Assembly (NCBI GenBank): GCA_964036315.1 | Contig: CAXIWW010000817.1 | Location: 9,025,501-9,089,500 of the forward strand | DNA: 64,000 nucleotides | Reading direction: 5' to 3' | From: Acanthosepion esculentum | Taxonomy: Eukaryota; Mollusca; Cephalopoda; Sepiida; Sepiidae | Shown here: positions 25,836-38,313 of the stretch, piece after piece | How positions within the stretch are numbered: position 1 is the first letter of the stretch | Layout: each line of letters begins with the position of its first letter | Made by a program: the position numbers and the translations under genes | Notes under the pieces: model-generated | Databases searched by the model: none | Seen by the model: only the letters and a program-made list of their open reading frames with translations | What the model was told of the DNA's origin: nothing

Positions 25836-26663
25836 AGGAGTCAGTCCCAGAAAGTCCCACGCAGACGACCCACTGTCCCAGAAATTCCCACGCAGACGCC
25901 CCCCACCCTGGAGACAGTACCAGAAATTCCCACGTAGACGACACCCCAGACAGGAGACAGTCCCAGAAAGTCCCACACAGACGTCCCCCAGTCCCACAAA
26001 GTCCCACGCAGACGACCCCCCACCCAGGAGACAGTCCAAGAATGTCCTACGCAGACGACCCCCCCACCCAGGAGACAGTCCCAGAATGTCCCACGCAGGC
26101 GACCCCCAGTGCCAGAAAGTCCCACGCAGATGACCCCCAGTACCAAAAAGGCCCCTTCAGACGACCTCCCACCCAGGAGACAGTCCCAGAAAGTCACACG
26201 CAGAAGACCCCCATTCCCAGAAAGTCCCACGCAGAAGACCCCCCACCCAGGAGTCAGTCCCAGAAAGTCGCACGCAGTCGACCCCCTGTCCCAGAAATTC
26301 CCACGCAGACGACCCCCCACCCGGGAGATAGTACCAGAAAGTCCCACGTAGACGACACCCCAGACAGGAGACAGTCCCAGAAAGTCCCACACAGACGTCC
26401 CCCAGTCCCACAAAGTCCCACGAAGACGACCCCCCACCCAGGAGACAGTCCAAGAATGTCCTACGCAGACGACCCCCCCACCCAGGAGACAGTCCCAGAA
26501 TGTCCCACGCAGGCGACCCCCAGTGCCAGAAAGTCCCACGCAGATGACCCCCAGTACCAAAAAGGCCCCTTCAGACGACCTCCCACCCAGGAGACAGTCC
26601 CAGAAAGTCACACGCAGAAGACCCCCATTCCCAGAAAGTCCCACGCAGAAGACCCCCCACCCA
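25836..26663 (+). repeat. Tandem duplication of about 414 bp within family D
   Basis: About 25,836-26,249 is followed directly by a second copy at about 26,250-26,663. Shared private variants include CACGTAGACGACACCCCAG, CCCACACAGACGTCCCCC, AGAATGTCCTACGCAG, CCACGCAGGCGACC and CAAAAAGGCCCCTTCAG. The copies differ by scattered substitutions and one single-base indel in a C run, so this is older than the 1,508-bp duplication further on. Confidence 0.85.
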
Positions 26664-28260
26664 GGAGACAGTCCCAGAAAGTCCCACGCAGACGACCCCC
26701 AGTCCCAGAAAGTCCCACGCAGATGACCCACATTCCCACAAAGTCCCACGCAGACGACCCCCCACCCAGCAGACACTTCCCAGAAAGTCCCACGCAGACG
26801 ACACCCAGTCCCAGAAAGTCCCTAGTAGACGACCCCCTGTCTCAGAAATTCCCACGCAGACGACCCCCAACCAGGAGACAGTCCCAGAAAGTCCCACGCA
26901 GACGACCCCCCACCCAGGAGACTGTCCCAGAAAGTCCCACGCAGACGATCCCCAGTCCCAGAAAGTCCCACGCAGACGACACCCAGTCCCAGAAAAAACC
27001 ACGCAGACGACCCCCCACCCAGGAGACTGTCCCAGATATCCCACGCAGACAACCTTCCACCCAGGAGACAGTCCAACAAAGTCCCACGCAGACGACCCCC
27101 ACCGAGGAGACAGTCCCAGAAAGTCCGACGCAGACGACCACACACCCAGGAGACAGTCCCAGAAAGTCCGACGCAGACGACCCCCAGTCCCAGAAAGTCC
27201 CATGCAGACGACCCAGTCAGGAGAGAGTCCCAGAAAGTCACACGCAGACGACCCCCACCCAGGAGACTGTCCCAGAAAGTCCCAAACAGACGACACCCAC
27301 CCAGGAGACACTCCCAGAAAGTCCCACGCAGAAGACCCCCAGTCCAAGAAAGACCCACGCAGACGATCCCCACCCAGGAGCCAGTCCCAGAAAGTCCCAC
27401 GCAGACGACCCACAGACAGGAGAGTGTCCCAGCAAGTCCCACGCAGACGACCCCCAGTCCCAGAAAATCCCACGCAGACGAACACCCACCCAGGAGACAG
27501 ACCCAGAAAGTCGCACGCAGACGACCCCCCACCCGGGATATAGTACCAGAAAGTCCCACGTAGACGACACCCCAGACAGGAGACAGTCCCAGAAAGACCC
27601 ACGCAGACGACCTCCAGTCCCAGAAAGTCCCACGCAGACGACCCCACACCCAGGAGACAATCCCAGAAAGTCCCACGCAGACGACACCAGTCCCAGAAAC
27701 TCCCATGCAGACGACCCTCCACCCAGGAGACAGACCCAGATATCCCACGCAGACGACCCCAGTCACAGAAAGTCCCACGCAGACGAACTCCCACCCAGGA
27801 GACAGTCCAAGAAAGTCCCACGCAGACGAGCCCCCACCCAGGAGACAGTCACAGAAAGTCCCTCGCAGACTACCCCCAGTCAAAGAAAGTCCCACGCAGA
27901 CGACCCCCAGACAGGAGACAGTTCCAGCAAGTCCCACGCAGACGACCGCCAGTCCCAGAAAATCCCACGCAGATGAACACCCACCAAGGAGACAGACCCA
28001 GAATGTCCCACGCAGACGACCGCCCATCCAGGAGACAGTCACAGAAAGTCCAACGTAGACGACCCCCAGTCCCACAAAGTCCCAAGCAGACGAACCCCCA
28101 ACCAGGAGACAGTCCCAGAAAGTCCCACGTAGACGACCCCCAGTCACAGAATGTCCCACGCTGACGATCCCCAGTCCCAGAAAGTCCCCCGCAGACGACC
28201 CCCTAATCCCAGAAAGTCCCACGAAGACGACACCCCAGACAGGAGACAGTCCCAGAAAGT

Positions 28261-29768
28261 CCCACGCAGACGACCCCCAGTCCCAACAAGTCCCACGCTG
28301 ACGACCACCCCACCCAGGTGACATTCCAAGAAAGTACCACGCAGACTACCTCCCGTCCCAGAAAGTCCCACGCAGACGACCCCCAGTCCCAGAAAGTCTC
28401 ACGGAGACCGCCCACAGTCCCAGAAACTCCCACGATGACGACCCCACACCCAGGAGAGAGTCCCAGAAAGACCCACGCAGACGACCCCCAGTCCCAGAAA
28501 GTCCCACGCATACGACCCAACACCCAGGAGACAATCCCAGAAAGTCCCACGCAGACGACACCCAGTCCCAGAAACTCCCATGCAGAAGACCCCCCACCCA
28601 GGAGACAGACCCAGATATCCCACGCAGACGAAACCACACCCAGGAGACAGTCCAAGAAAGTCCAACGCAGACGAGCCCCCAATCCAAGAAAGTCCCACGC
28701 AGACGACCCCAAGACAGGAGACAGTCCCAGCAAGTCCCACGCAGACGACCCCAGTACCAGAAAATCCCGCGCAGAGGACCCCACCCAGGAGACTGTCCCA
28801 GAAAGTCCCACGCAGACGACCCGCCACCCAGGAGAGGGTCCAAGAAATTCCCACGCAGACGACCAACAGTCCCAGAAAGTCCCACGCAGACGACCCCCCA
28901 CCCAGGAGACAGTCCAAGAAAGTCCCACGCAGACGACCCCCACTAGGAGAAAGTCCCACGTAGACGGCCCCCAGTCCAAGAATGTCCCACGCAGACGACC
29001 CCCAGTCCCAGAAAGTCCCACGCAGACAACCCCCCACCCAGGAGACAGTCCCAGAAAGACCCACGCAGACGAACCCCAGTCCCAGAAAGTCCCATGCAGA
29101 CGACCCCCAGTACCAGAAAGTCCCACGCATACGATCCCCAGTCCCAGAAAGACCCACGCACAGGACCCCCAGTCCCAGAAGTCCCACGCAGACGACCCAC
29201 AGTTCCAGAAAGTCCCACGAAGACGACCCCCCACCCAGGAGACAGTCCCAGAATGACTCACGCAGACGTACCCCAGTACCAGAAAGTCCCACGCAGACGA
29301 CCCCCCAACCAGGAGACACTCCCAGAAAGTCCCACGCAGACGACCCCCAGTCCCAGAAAGTCCCACGCACAGGACCCCCAGTCCCAGAAGTCCCACGCAG
29401 ACGACACCCTACCAAGGAGACAGTCCCAGAAATTCCCACGCAGACGACCCCCACTCCCAGAAAATCCCACGCAGACGAACCGCCACCCAGGAGACAGTCC
29501 CAGAAAGTCCAACGCAGACGAACCCCCACTGCCAAAAAGTCACACGCAGACTGACCCCAGTACCAGAGAGTCCCACGCAGACGAACCCCAGTCCCAGAAA
29601 GTCCCACGCAGACGTCCCCCACCCAGGAGACAGTCCCAGAAAGACCCACGCAGACGACCCCCAATCCCAGAAAGTCCCACGCAGACGACCAGCAGTCCGA
29701 GAAAGTCCCACGCAGACGACCCACAGTCCCAGAAAGTCCCAGGATGACGACCCCCAGTCCCAGAATGT
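28261..29768 (+). repeat. 1,508-bp tandem duplication in family D, copy 1
   Basis: This segment is repeated immediately downstream with no difference that I found by eye. Open frames inside it on both strands translate identically in the two copies (for example 28,318-29,256 and 29,826-30,764). The left limit is set by an A/T difference near 28,258 compared with 29,766. Near-identity inside an array whose single monomers differ every few dozen bases indicates a very recent duplication or an assembly artefact. Confidence 0.92.
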
Positions 29769-31276
29769 CCCACGCAGACGACCCCCAGTCCCAACAAGTC
29801 CCACGCTGACGACCACCCCACCCAGGTGACATTCCAAGAAAGTACCACGCAGACTACCTCCCGTCCCAGAAAGTCCCACGCAGACGACCCCCAGTCCCAG
29901 AAAGTCTCACGGAGACCGCCCACAGTCCCAGAAACTCCCACGATGACGACCCCACACCCAGGAGAGAGTCCCAGAAAGACCCACGCAGACGACCCCCAGT
30001 CCCAGAAAGTCCCACGCATACGACCCAACACCCAGGAGACAATCCCAGAAAGTCCCACGCAGACGACACCCAGTCCCAGAAACTCCCATGCAGAAGACCC
30101 CCCACCCAGGAGACAGACCCAGATATCCCACGCAGACGAAACCACACCCAGGAGACAGTCCAAGAAAGTCCAACGCAGACGAGCCCCCAATCCAAGAAAG
30201 TCCCACGCAGACGACCCCAAGACAGGAGACAGTCCCAGCAAGTCCCACGCAGACGACCCCAGTACCAGAAAATCCCGCGCAGAGGACCCCACCCAGGAGA
30301 CTGTCCCAGAAAGTCCCACGCAGACGACCCGCCACCCAGGAGAGGGTCCAAGAAATTCCCACGCAGACGACCAACAGTCCCAGAAAGTCCCACGCAGACG
30401 ACCCCCCACCCAGGAGACAGTCCAAGAAAGTCCCACGCAGACGACCCCCACTAGGAGAAAGTCCCACGTAGACGGCCCCCAGTCCAAGAATGTCCCACGC
30501 AGACGACCCCCAGTCCCAGAAAGTCCCACGCAGACAACCCCCCACCCAGGAGACAGTCCCAGAAAGACCCACGCAGACGAACCCCAGTCCCAGAAAGTCC
30601 CATGCAGACGACCCCCAGTACCAGAAAGTCCCACGCATACGATCCCCAGTCCCAGAAAGACCCACGCACAGGACCCCCAGTCCCAGAAGTCCCACGCAGA
30701 CGACCCACAGTTCCAGAAAGTCCCACGAAGACGACCCCCCACCCAGGAGACAGTCCCAGAATGACTCACGCAGACGTACCCCAGTACCAGAAAGTCCCAC
30801 GCAGACGACCCCCCAACCAGGAGACACTCCCAGAAAGTCCCACGCAGACGACCCCCAGTCCCAGAAAGTCCCACGCACAGGACCCCCAGTCCCAGAAGTC
30901 CCACGCAGACGACACCCTACCAAGGAGACAGTCCCAGAAATTCCCACGCAGACGACCCCCACTCCCAGAAAATCCCACGCAGACGAACCGCCACCCAGGA
31001 GACAGTCCCAGAAAGTCCAACGCAGACGAACCCCCACTGCCAAAAAGTCACACGCAGACTGACCCCAGTACCAGAGAGTCCCACGCAGACGAACCCCAGT
31101 CCCAGAAAGTCCCACGCAGACGTCCCCCACCCAGGAGACAGTCCCAGAAAGACCCACGCAGACGACCCCCAATCCCAGAAAGTCCCACGCAGACGACCAG
31201 CAGTCCGAGAAAGTCCCACGCAGACGACCCACAGTCCCAGAAAGTCCCAGGATGACGACCCCCAGTCCCAGAATGT
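29769..31276 (+). repeat. 1,508-bp tandem duplication in family D, copy 2
   Basis: Second copy, offset exactly 1,508 bp from the first. The match continues to about 31,283; the first difference after it is an A at 29,776 against a T at 31,284 (CACGCAGACG against CACGCTGACG). The breakpoints lie inside ordinary 31-bp monomers, as expected for exchange between misaligned repeats. Confidence 0.92.
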
Positions 31277-32869
31277 CCCACGCTGACGAACCCCAGTCCC
31301 AGACAGTCCCCCGCAGACGAGCCCCTAGTCCCAGAAAGTCCCACGCAGACGACCCCCAGCCCAGTAAGTCCCACGCAGACGACCACCCCACCCAGGTGAC
31401 AGTCCCAGAAATACCCACGCTGACTACCTCCAGTCCCAGAAAGTCCCACGCAGACGACCCCCAGTCCCCGAAAGTCCCACGCAGACGACCTCCAGTCCCA
31501 GAAACTCCCACGCAGACGACCCTCCACCCAGGAGAGAGTCCCAGAAAGACCCACGCAGACGACCCCCAGTCCCAGAAAGTGCCACGCAGACGACCCCACA
31601 CCCAGGAGATAAACCCAGAAAGTCCCACGCAGACGACACACAGTCCCAGAAACTCCCATGCAGACGACCCCCCCACCCAGGAGACAGACCCAGATATCCC
31701 ACGCAAACGACCCCCAGTCACAGAAAGTCCCAGGCAGACGAACACCCACCCAGGTGACAGTCCAAGAAAGTCCCACGCAGACGAGCCCCCACCCATGAGA
31801 CAGTCACAGAAAGTCCCACGCAGACTACCCCCAGTCCAAGAAAGTCCCACGCAGACGACCCCCAGACAGGAGACAGTCCCAGCAAGTGCCACGCAGACGA
31901 CCGCCAGTCCCAGAAAATCCCACGCAGATGAACACCCACCAAGGAGACAGTCACAGAAAGTCCCACGCAGACGACCGCACACCCAGGAGACAATCCAAGA
32001 AAGTCCCACGCAGACGACCCCCAGTCCCAGAAAATCTCTCGCACATGAACACCCACCAAGGAGACAGTAGAAGAAAGCCCAAACAGACGACCCCCAGTCC
32101 CAGAAAATCCCACGCAGACGACACCCACCCAGGAGACAGTCCCAGAAAGTCCCACGCAGACGACACCCAGTCCCAGAAAGTCCCACGCAGACGACCCCCC
32201 CACCAAGGAGAAAATCCCAGAAAGTCCCACGCAGATGACCCCCCATCCAGGAGACAGTCCCAGAAAGTCCCACGTAGACGAACCCAGTCCCACAAAATCC
32301 CAAGCAGACGACCCCCCACCCAGGAGACAGTCCCAGAAAGTCCCACGTAGACGACCCCCAGTCCCAGAAAGTCCCACACTGACGACTCCCAATCCCAGAA
32401 AGTCCCCCGCAGACAACCCCCTAGTCCCAGAAAGTCCCACGAAGACTACCCCCCAGACAGGAGACAGTCCCAGAAAGTCCCACGCAGAAGACCCCCAGTC
32501 CCAGCAAGTCCCACGCAGACGACCACCCAACCCAGGTGACAGTCCAAGAAACTCCCACGCAGACTACCTTCAGTCCCAGAAAGTCCCACGCAGACGACCC
32601 CCAGTCCCAGAAGTCCCACGCAGACGACCCCCAGTCCGAGAAACTCCCACGCAGACGACACCCCACCCAGGAGAGAGTCAGAGAAAGACCCACGAAGACG
32701 ACACCCAGTCCCAGAAAGTCCCACGCAGACGACCCCACACCCAGGAGACAATCCGAGAAAGTCCCACGCAGACGACACCCAGTCCCAGAAACTCCCATGC
32801 AGACGAGACCCCACCCAGGAGACAGACCCAGATATCCCACGCAGACGACCCTCAATCACAGAAAGTCCC

Positions 32870-33799
32870 ACGCAGACGAACACCCGCCCAAGAGACAGTC
32901 CAAGAAAGTCCCACGCAGACGAGCCCCCACCCAGGAGACAGTCCCAGAAAGTCCCACGCAGACGACCCCCAGTCCAAGAAAGTCCCACGCAGACGACCCC
33001 CAGTCCCAGAAAATCCCACGCAGATGAACACCCACCAAGGAGACAGTCCCAGAAAGTCCCACGCAGACGACCACCCACCCAGGAGAAAGTCCCAGAAAGT
33101 CCCACGCAGACGACCCCCCATCCAGGAGACAGTCCAAGAAAGTCCCACGCAGACGAACCCCCACCCAGGAGACCGTCACAGAAAGACCCACGCAGACCAC
33201 CAACAGTCCCAGTAAGTCCCACGTAGACGACTCCCCACCCAGGAGACAGTCCCAGAAAGTCCCACGCAGACGACCCCCAGTCCCAGCAAGTCCCACGCAG
33301 ACGATCCCCCCCCACCCAGGAGCCAGTCCCAGAAAGTCCCAGGGAGACTACCCCCAGTCCCAGAAAGTCCCATGCAGACGACCCCCAGTCCCAGAAATCC
33401 CAAACAGACGAACCCCAGTCCCAGAAAGTCACACGCAGACGAACACCCGCCCAGGAGACAGTCCAAGAAAGTCCCACGCAGACGAGCCCCCACCCAGGAG
33501 ACAGTCCCAGAAAGTCCCACGCAGACGACCCCCAGTCCAAGAAAGTCCCACGCAGACGACCCCCAGTCCCAGAAAATCCCACGCAGATGAACACCCACCA
33601 AGGAGACAGTCCCAGAAAGTCCCACGCAGACGACCACCCACCCAGGAGAAAGTCCCAGAAAGTCCCACGCAGACGACCCCCCATCCAGGAGACAGTCCAA
33701 GAAAGTCCCACGCAGACGAACCCCCACCCAGGAGACCGTCACAGAAAGACCCACGCAGACCACCCACAGTCCCAGTAAGTCCCACGTAGACGACTCCCC
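32870..33799 (+). repeat. Duplicated block in family D, offset 563 bp
   Basis: About 32,870-33,236 matches about 33,433-33,799. Shared private variants include GAACACCCGCCCA, AATCCCACGCAGATGAACAC, ACCAAGGAGACAG, CACCCAGGAGAAAGTCC, GGAGACCGTCACAG and CCCACGTAGACGACTCCCC. The intervening 33,237-33,432 is ordinary family D. A related short stretch with GGAGACTACCCCCAG occurs near 33,340 and again near 33,830. Confidence 0.85.
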
Positions 33800-36370
33800 A
33801 CCCAGGAGCCAGTCCCAGAAAGTCCCACGGAGACTACCCCCAGTCCCAGAAAGTCCCATGCAGACGACCCCCAGTCCCAGAAAGTTCCACGCAGACGACA
33901 GCCCACCAAGGAGACAGTCCCAGCAAGTCCCACGCAGACGACCCCCAGTCCCAGAAAATACCACGCAGATGAACACCGACTAAGGAGACAGTCCCAGAAA
34001 GTCCCACGCAGACGACCACCCACCCAGGAGAAAGTCCCAGAAAGTCCCACGCAGACGACCGCCCATCCAGGAGTCAGTCCCAGAAATCCCAAACAGACGA
34101 ACCCCAGTCCCAGAAAGTCACACGCAGACGACACCCACCCAGTAGACAGTCCCAGAAAGTCCAAACGCAGACGACACCCAGTCCCTGTAAATCCCACGCA
34201 GACGACCCCCCACGCAGGAGACAGTCCCAGACAGTCCAACGCAAACGAACCCCCACCTAGGAGACAGTCCCAGAAAGACTGACGCAGACCACCCCCGGTC
34301 CCAGTAAGTCCCACGTAGACGACTCCCCACCCAGGACACAGTCCCAGAAAGTCTCACGCAGACGACCCCCAGTCCCAGCAAATCCCACGCAGACGACCCC
34401 CCACCCGGGAAACATTCCCAGAAAGCCCCACGGAGAATACCCCCAGTCCCAGAAAGTCCCACGCAGACGACCCCAATCCCAGAAAGTCCCACGCAGACGA
34501 CCCCCACCCAGGAGACAGTCCCAGAAAGTCCCACGCAGACGAACCCCCACCCAGGAGACAGTCCCAGAAAGTCCCACGCAGACGACACACAGTCCCAGAA
34601 ATTCCCACGCAGACGAGCCCCATTCCCAGAAAGTCCCACGCAGACGATCCCACACCCAGGAACCAGTCCCAGAAATTCACAAAAAGAAGACCCCCCACCG
34701 AGGGGACAGTCCAAGAAAGTCCCACGCAGACGACCGCTAGTCCCAGAAAGTCCCACGCAGAAGACCCCCAGTCCCACAAAGTCCCACGCAGACGAGACCG
34801 CAACCAGGAGACTGTCCCAGAAAGAACCACGCAGACGACACCCAGTCCCAGAAAGTCCCACGCAGCCGAGTCTCCACCCAGAAAACAGTCCTAGAAAATC
34901 CCACGCAGACGACCCCCACACAGGAGAGAGTCCAAGAAAGAACCACGCAGACGACCCCCATTCCAAGAAAGTCCCACGCAGACGACCCCCAGTCCCACAA
35001 ATTCCCACGCAGACGACACCGCACCCAGGAGACTGTCCCAGAAAGACACACGCAGACGACCCCGAGTCCCAGGAAGTCCCATGCAGAAGACCCCCAATCA
35101 GGAGACAGTCCCAGAAAGTCCCACGCATACGAGCCCCCACCCAGGAGACAGTCCCAGAAAGTCCCACGCAGACGACCCCCAGTCCAAGAAAGTCCCACGC
35201 AGACGACCCCCAGTCCAAGAAAGTCCAACGCAGACGACTCCCAGACAGGAGAGTGTCCCAGCAAGTCCCACGCAGACGGCCCCCAGTCCCAGAAAATCCC
35301 ACGCAGACGAACACCCACCCAGGAGAGAGTCCCAGAAAGTCCCATGCAGACGACCCCCCACCCAAGAGTCAGTCCCAGAAAGTCCCTAGTAGACGACCCC
35401 CCACCCAGGAGACTGTCCCACGCAGACGAACCCCAGTCCCAGAAAAATCCACGCAGAAGACCTCCCACCCAGGAGACAGTCCCAGAAAGTCCCACGCAGA
35501 CGACCCCAGTCCCAGAATGTCTCCCCCAGACGACACCCAGTCCCAGAAAGACCCACGCAGACGACCCTTCATCCAGGAGACAGTCCCAGAAAGTCACACG
35601 CAGACGACCCCCAGTCCCAGAAATCCCAGGCAGACGACCCCCACCCAGGAGACAGTCCCAGAAAGTCCCACGCAGACGACCCACCACCCAGGAAACAGTC
35701 CCAGAAAGTCCACGCAGACGACCCCCAGTCCCAGAAAGTCCCACGCAGATGACCCCCAGTCCCACAAAGTCCCACGTAGACGACCCCCCACCCACGAGAC
35801 AGTCCCAGAAAGTCCACGCAGACGACCCCCAGTCCCAGAAAGTCCCACGCAGAAGACCCCCAGTCCCAGAAACTCCCACGCAGACGACCCCCAGTCCCTG
35901 AAAGTCTCACACAGACGACCCCCCACCCAGGAGTCAGTCCTAGAAAGTCCCACGCAGACGACGCCCTGTCCCAGAAATTCCCACGCAGACGACCCGCCAC
36001 CCAGGAGACAGTCCGAGAAAGTCCCAAGCAGACGACCCCCACCTAGGAGACAGTCCCAGAAAGACCCACGCAGACCACTCCCAGTCCCAGTAAGTCCCAC
36101 GTAGACGACTCCCCACCCAGGAGACAGTCCCAGAAAGTCCCACGCAGACGACCCCCAGTCCCAGAAATTCCCACGCAGACGACCCCAAGTCCCAGAAAGT
36201 TCCACGCAGAAGACAGCCCACCAAGGAGACAGTCCCAGAAAGTCCCACGCAGACGAACCCCACCCAGGAGACAGTCCCAGAAAGACTAACGGAGACGACC
36301 CCCAGTCCAAGAAAGTCCAACGCAGACGAATCCCCACCCAGGAGACAGTCCCAGAAAGTCCCACGCAGAC

Positions 36371-36380
36371 GACCCCCCAC
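36371..36380. other. Family D to family E junction with 10-bp shared sequence
   Basis: GACCCCCCAC belongs equally to the family D long monomer (CAGACGACCCCCCACCCAGG) and to the family E block (AGTGACCCCCCACTAAAAA). Sequence to the left is pure D and to the right pure E. Confidence 0.9.
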
Positions 36381-37008
36381 TAAAATAAAAACACTATGAA
36401 AATATAAAAATTCATGTTTATATAAAAACTTGCGGACAACACCAGTTGATAGCAAAAGTGCCAACAGCTGATAGCGAAAGTGCCAACAGCTGATAGCAAA
36501 AGTGCCAACAGCTGATAGCAAAAGTGCCAACAGCACCACAGTGCCAACTAGTCCTAGGTATGACTATAAACTACATCTGACAGCAAGGCTTCTGATCACA
36601 AAGGGTCCCAGCTATGAGCAAATAGTGACCCCCCACTAAAAAAAACACTACGAAAGTATAAAAATACATGTTTATATAAAAACTTGCGAACAACGCCAGT
36701 TGATAGCAAAAGTGCCAACAGCACCACAGCTGATTGCAAAAGTGCCAACAGCTATTAGCAAAAGTGCCAACAGCTGATACCAAAAGTGCCAAAAGCTGAT
36801 AGCAAAAGTGCCAACAGCTGTTAGCAAAAGTGCCAACAGCACCACAGTGCCAACTAGTCCTAGGTATGACTATAAATTACATCTGACAGCAAGGCTTCTG
36901 ATCACAAAGGGGCCCAGCTATGAGCAAATAGTGACCCCCCACTAAAAGAAAACACTATGAATGTATAAAAATACATGTTTATATAAAAACTTGCGAACAA
37001 CAGCAATT

Positions 37009-37656
37009 GATAGCAAAAGTGCCAACAGCACCACAGCTGATAGCAAAAGTGCCAACAGCTGATAGCAAAAGTGCCAACAGCTGATAGCAAAAGTGCCAAA
37101 AGCTGATAGCAAAAGTGCCAACAGCTGAGAGAAAAAGTGCAAACAGCTGATAGCAAAAGTGCCAACAGCTGATACCAAAAGTGCCAAAAGCTGATAGCAA
37201 AAGTGCCAACAGATTATACCAAAGTGCCAACAGCTGATACCAAAAGTGCCAACAGCTGATACCAAAAGTGCCAAAAGCTGATACCAAAAGTGCAAACAGC
37301 TGATAGCAAAAGTGCCAACAGCTGATAGCAAATTTGCCAACAGCTGATAGCAAAAGTGCCAACAGCTGATAGAAAAAGTGCCAACAGCTGACACCAAAAT
37401 TGCCAAAAGCTGATAGCCAAAATGCCAACAGCTGATAGCAAAAGTGCCAACAGATTATACCAAAGTGCCAACAGCTGATAGCAAAAGTGCCAACAGCTGA
37501 TTGCAAAAGTACCAACAGCTGATAGAAAAAGTGTAAACAGCTGATAGCAAAAGTGCCAACAGCTGATACCAAAAGTGCCAAAAGCTGATAGCAAAAGTGC
37601 CAACAGCTGATAGCGAAAGTGCCAAGAGCTGATAGCAAAAGTGCCAACAGCACCAC
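37009..37656 (+). repeat. Longest 22-bp subrepeat run in family E (about 29 copies)
   Basis: About 29 consecutive 22-bp subrepeats without an intervening 155-bp block, the longest run in the window. Variants such as AGATTATACCAAAGTGCC appear twice (near 37,212 and 37,452) about 240 bp apart, with similar flanking order, which suggests that the run grew by internal duplication of groups of subrepeats. Confidence 0.9.
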
Positions 37657-38313
37657 ATTGCCAACTAGTCCTAGGTTTGACTATAAACTACATCTGACAG
37701 CAAGGCTTCTGATCACAAAGGGTCCCATCTCTGAGCAAATAGTGAACGTCCACTAAAAAAAAACACTATGAATGTATAAAAATACATGTTTATATAAAAA
37801 CTTGCGAACAACACCAGTTGATAGCAAAAGTGCCAACAGCACCACAGCTGATAGCAAAAGTGCCAACAGCTGATAGCAAAAGTGCCAACAGCACCACAGT
37901 GCCAACTAGTCCTAGGTATGACTATAAACTACACCTGACAGCAAGGCTTCTGATCACAAAGGTTCCCAGCCATGAGCAAATAGTGACCCCCACTAAAAAA
38001 AAACACTATGAAAGTATAAAAATACATGTTTATATAAAAACTTGCGAACAACACCAGTTGATAGCAAAAGTGCCAACAGCACCAAAGCTGATAGCAAAAG
38101 TGCCAACAGCTGATAGCAAAAGTCCCAACAGCTGATAGAAAAAGTGCCAACAGCACCACAGAGCCAACTAGTCCTAGGTATGACTATAAACTACATCTGA
38201 CAGCAAGGCTTCTGATCACAAAGGGTCCCAGCTATGAGCAAATAGTGACCCCCCACTAAAAAAACACTATGAATGTATAAAAATACATGTTTATAAAAAA
38301 CTTGCGAACAACA

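Larger units (their letters stand above)
19000..36380 (+). repeat. Satellite family D (mixed 31- and 43-bp C-rich monomers)
   Basis: About 17.4 kb, close to 480 monomers. The short monomer (31 bp) reads ACGCAGACGACCCCCAGT then CCCAGAAAGTCCC. The long one (43 bp) has an extra CACCCAGGAGAC after the C run. The short consensus has 14 C, 9 A, 6 G and 2 T, a strong strand asymmetry. It has no TAA, TAG or TGA on either strand in any frame, so long open frames occur everywhere; the longest runs about 800 codons on the minus strand at 29,907-32,303. Three successive 31-bp units translate to a 31-residue repeat containing PRRRPPVPESPTQTTP on plus, and one containing LSGTGGRLRGTFWDWG on minus. A gene caller may report extensin-like or SR-rich proteins here. 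I see no start context, splice signal or non-repetitive domain, so none is listed as a gene. Confidence 0.95.

Noticed and set aside
29907..32303. Very long minus-strand open frame (about 800 codons) in family D, and a plus-strand one of 644 codons at 26,042-27,976
   Set aside because: The satellite consensus has no stop codon in any frame on either strand. The translation is only the 31-residue repeat, several frames overlap on both strands, and the first Met is a chance variant. No domain or start context is visible.
19000..36380. NF-kappaB-like GGGACTTTC on the minus strand of family D
   Set aside because: It is a by-product of the monomer, with the last consensus position mismatched, repeated hundreds of times without any promoter context.
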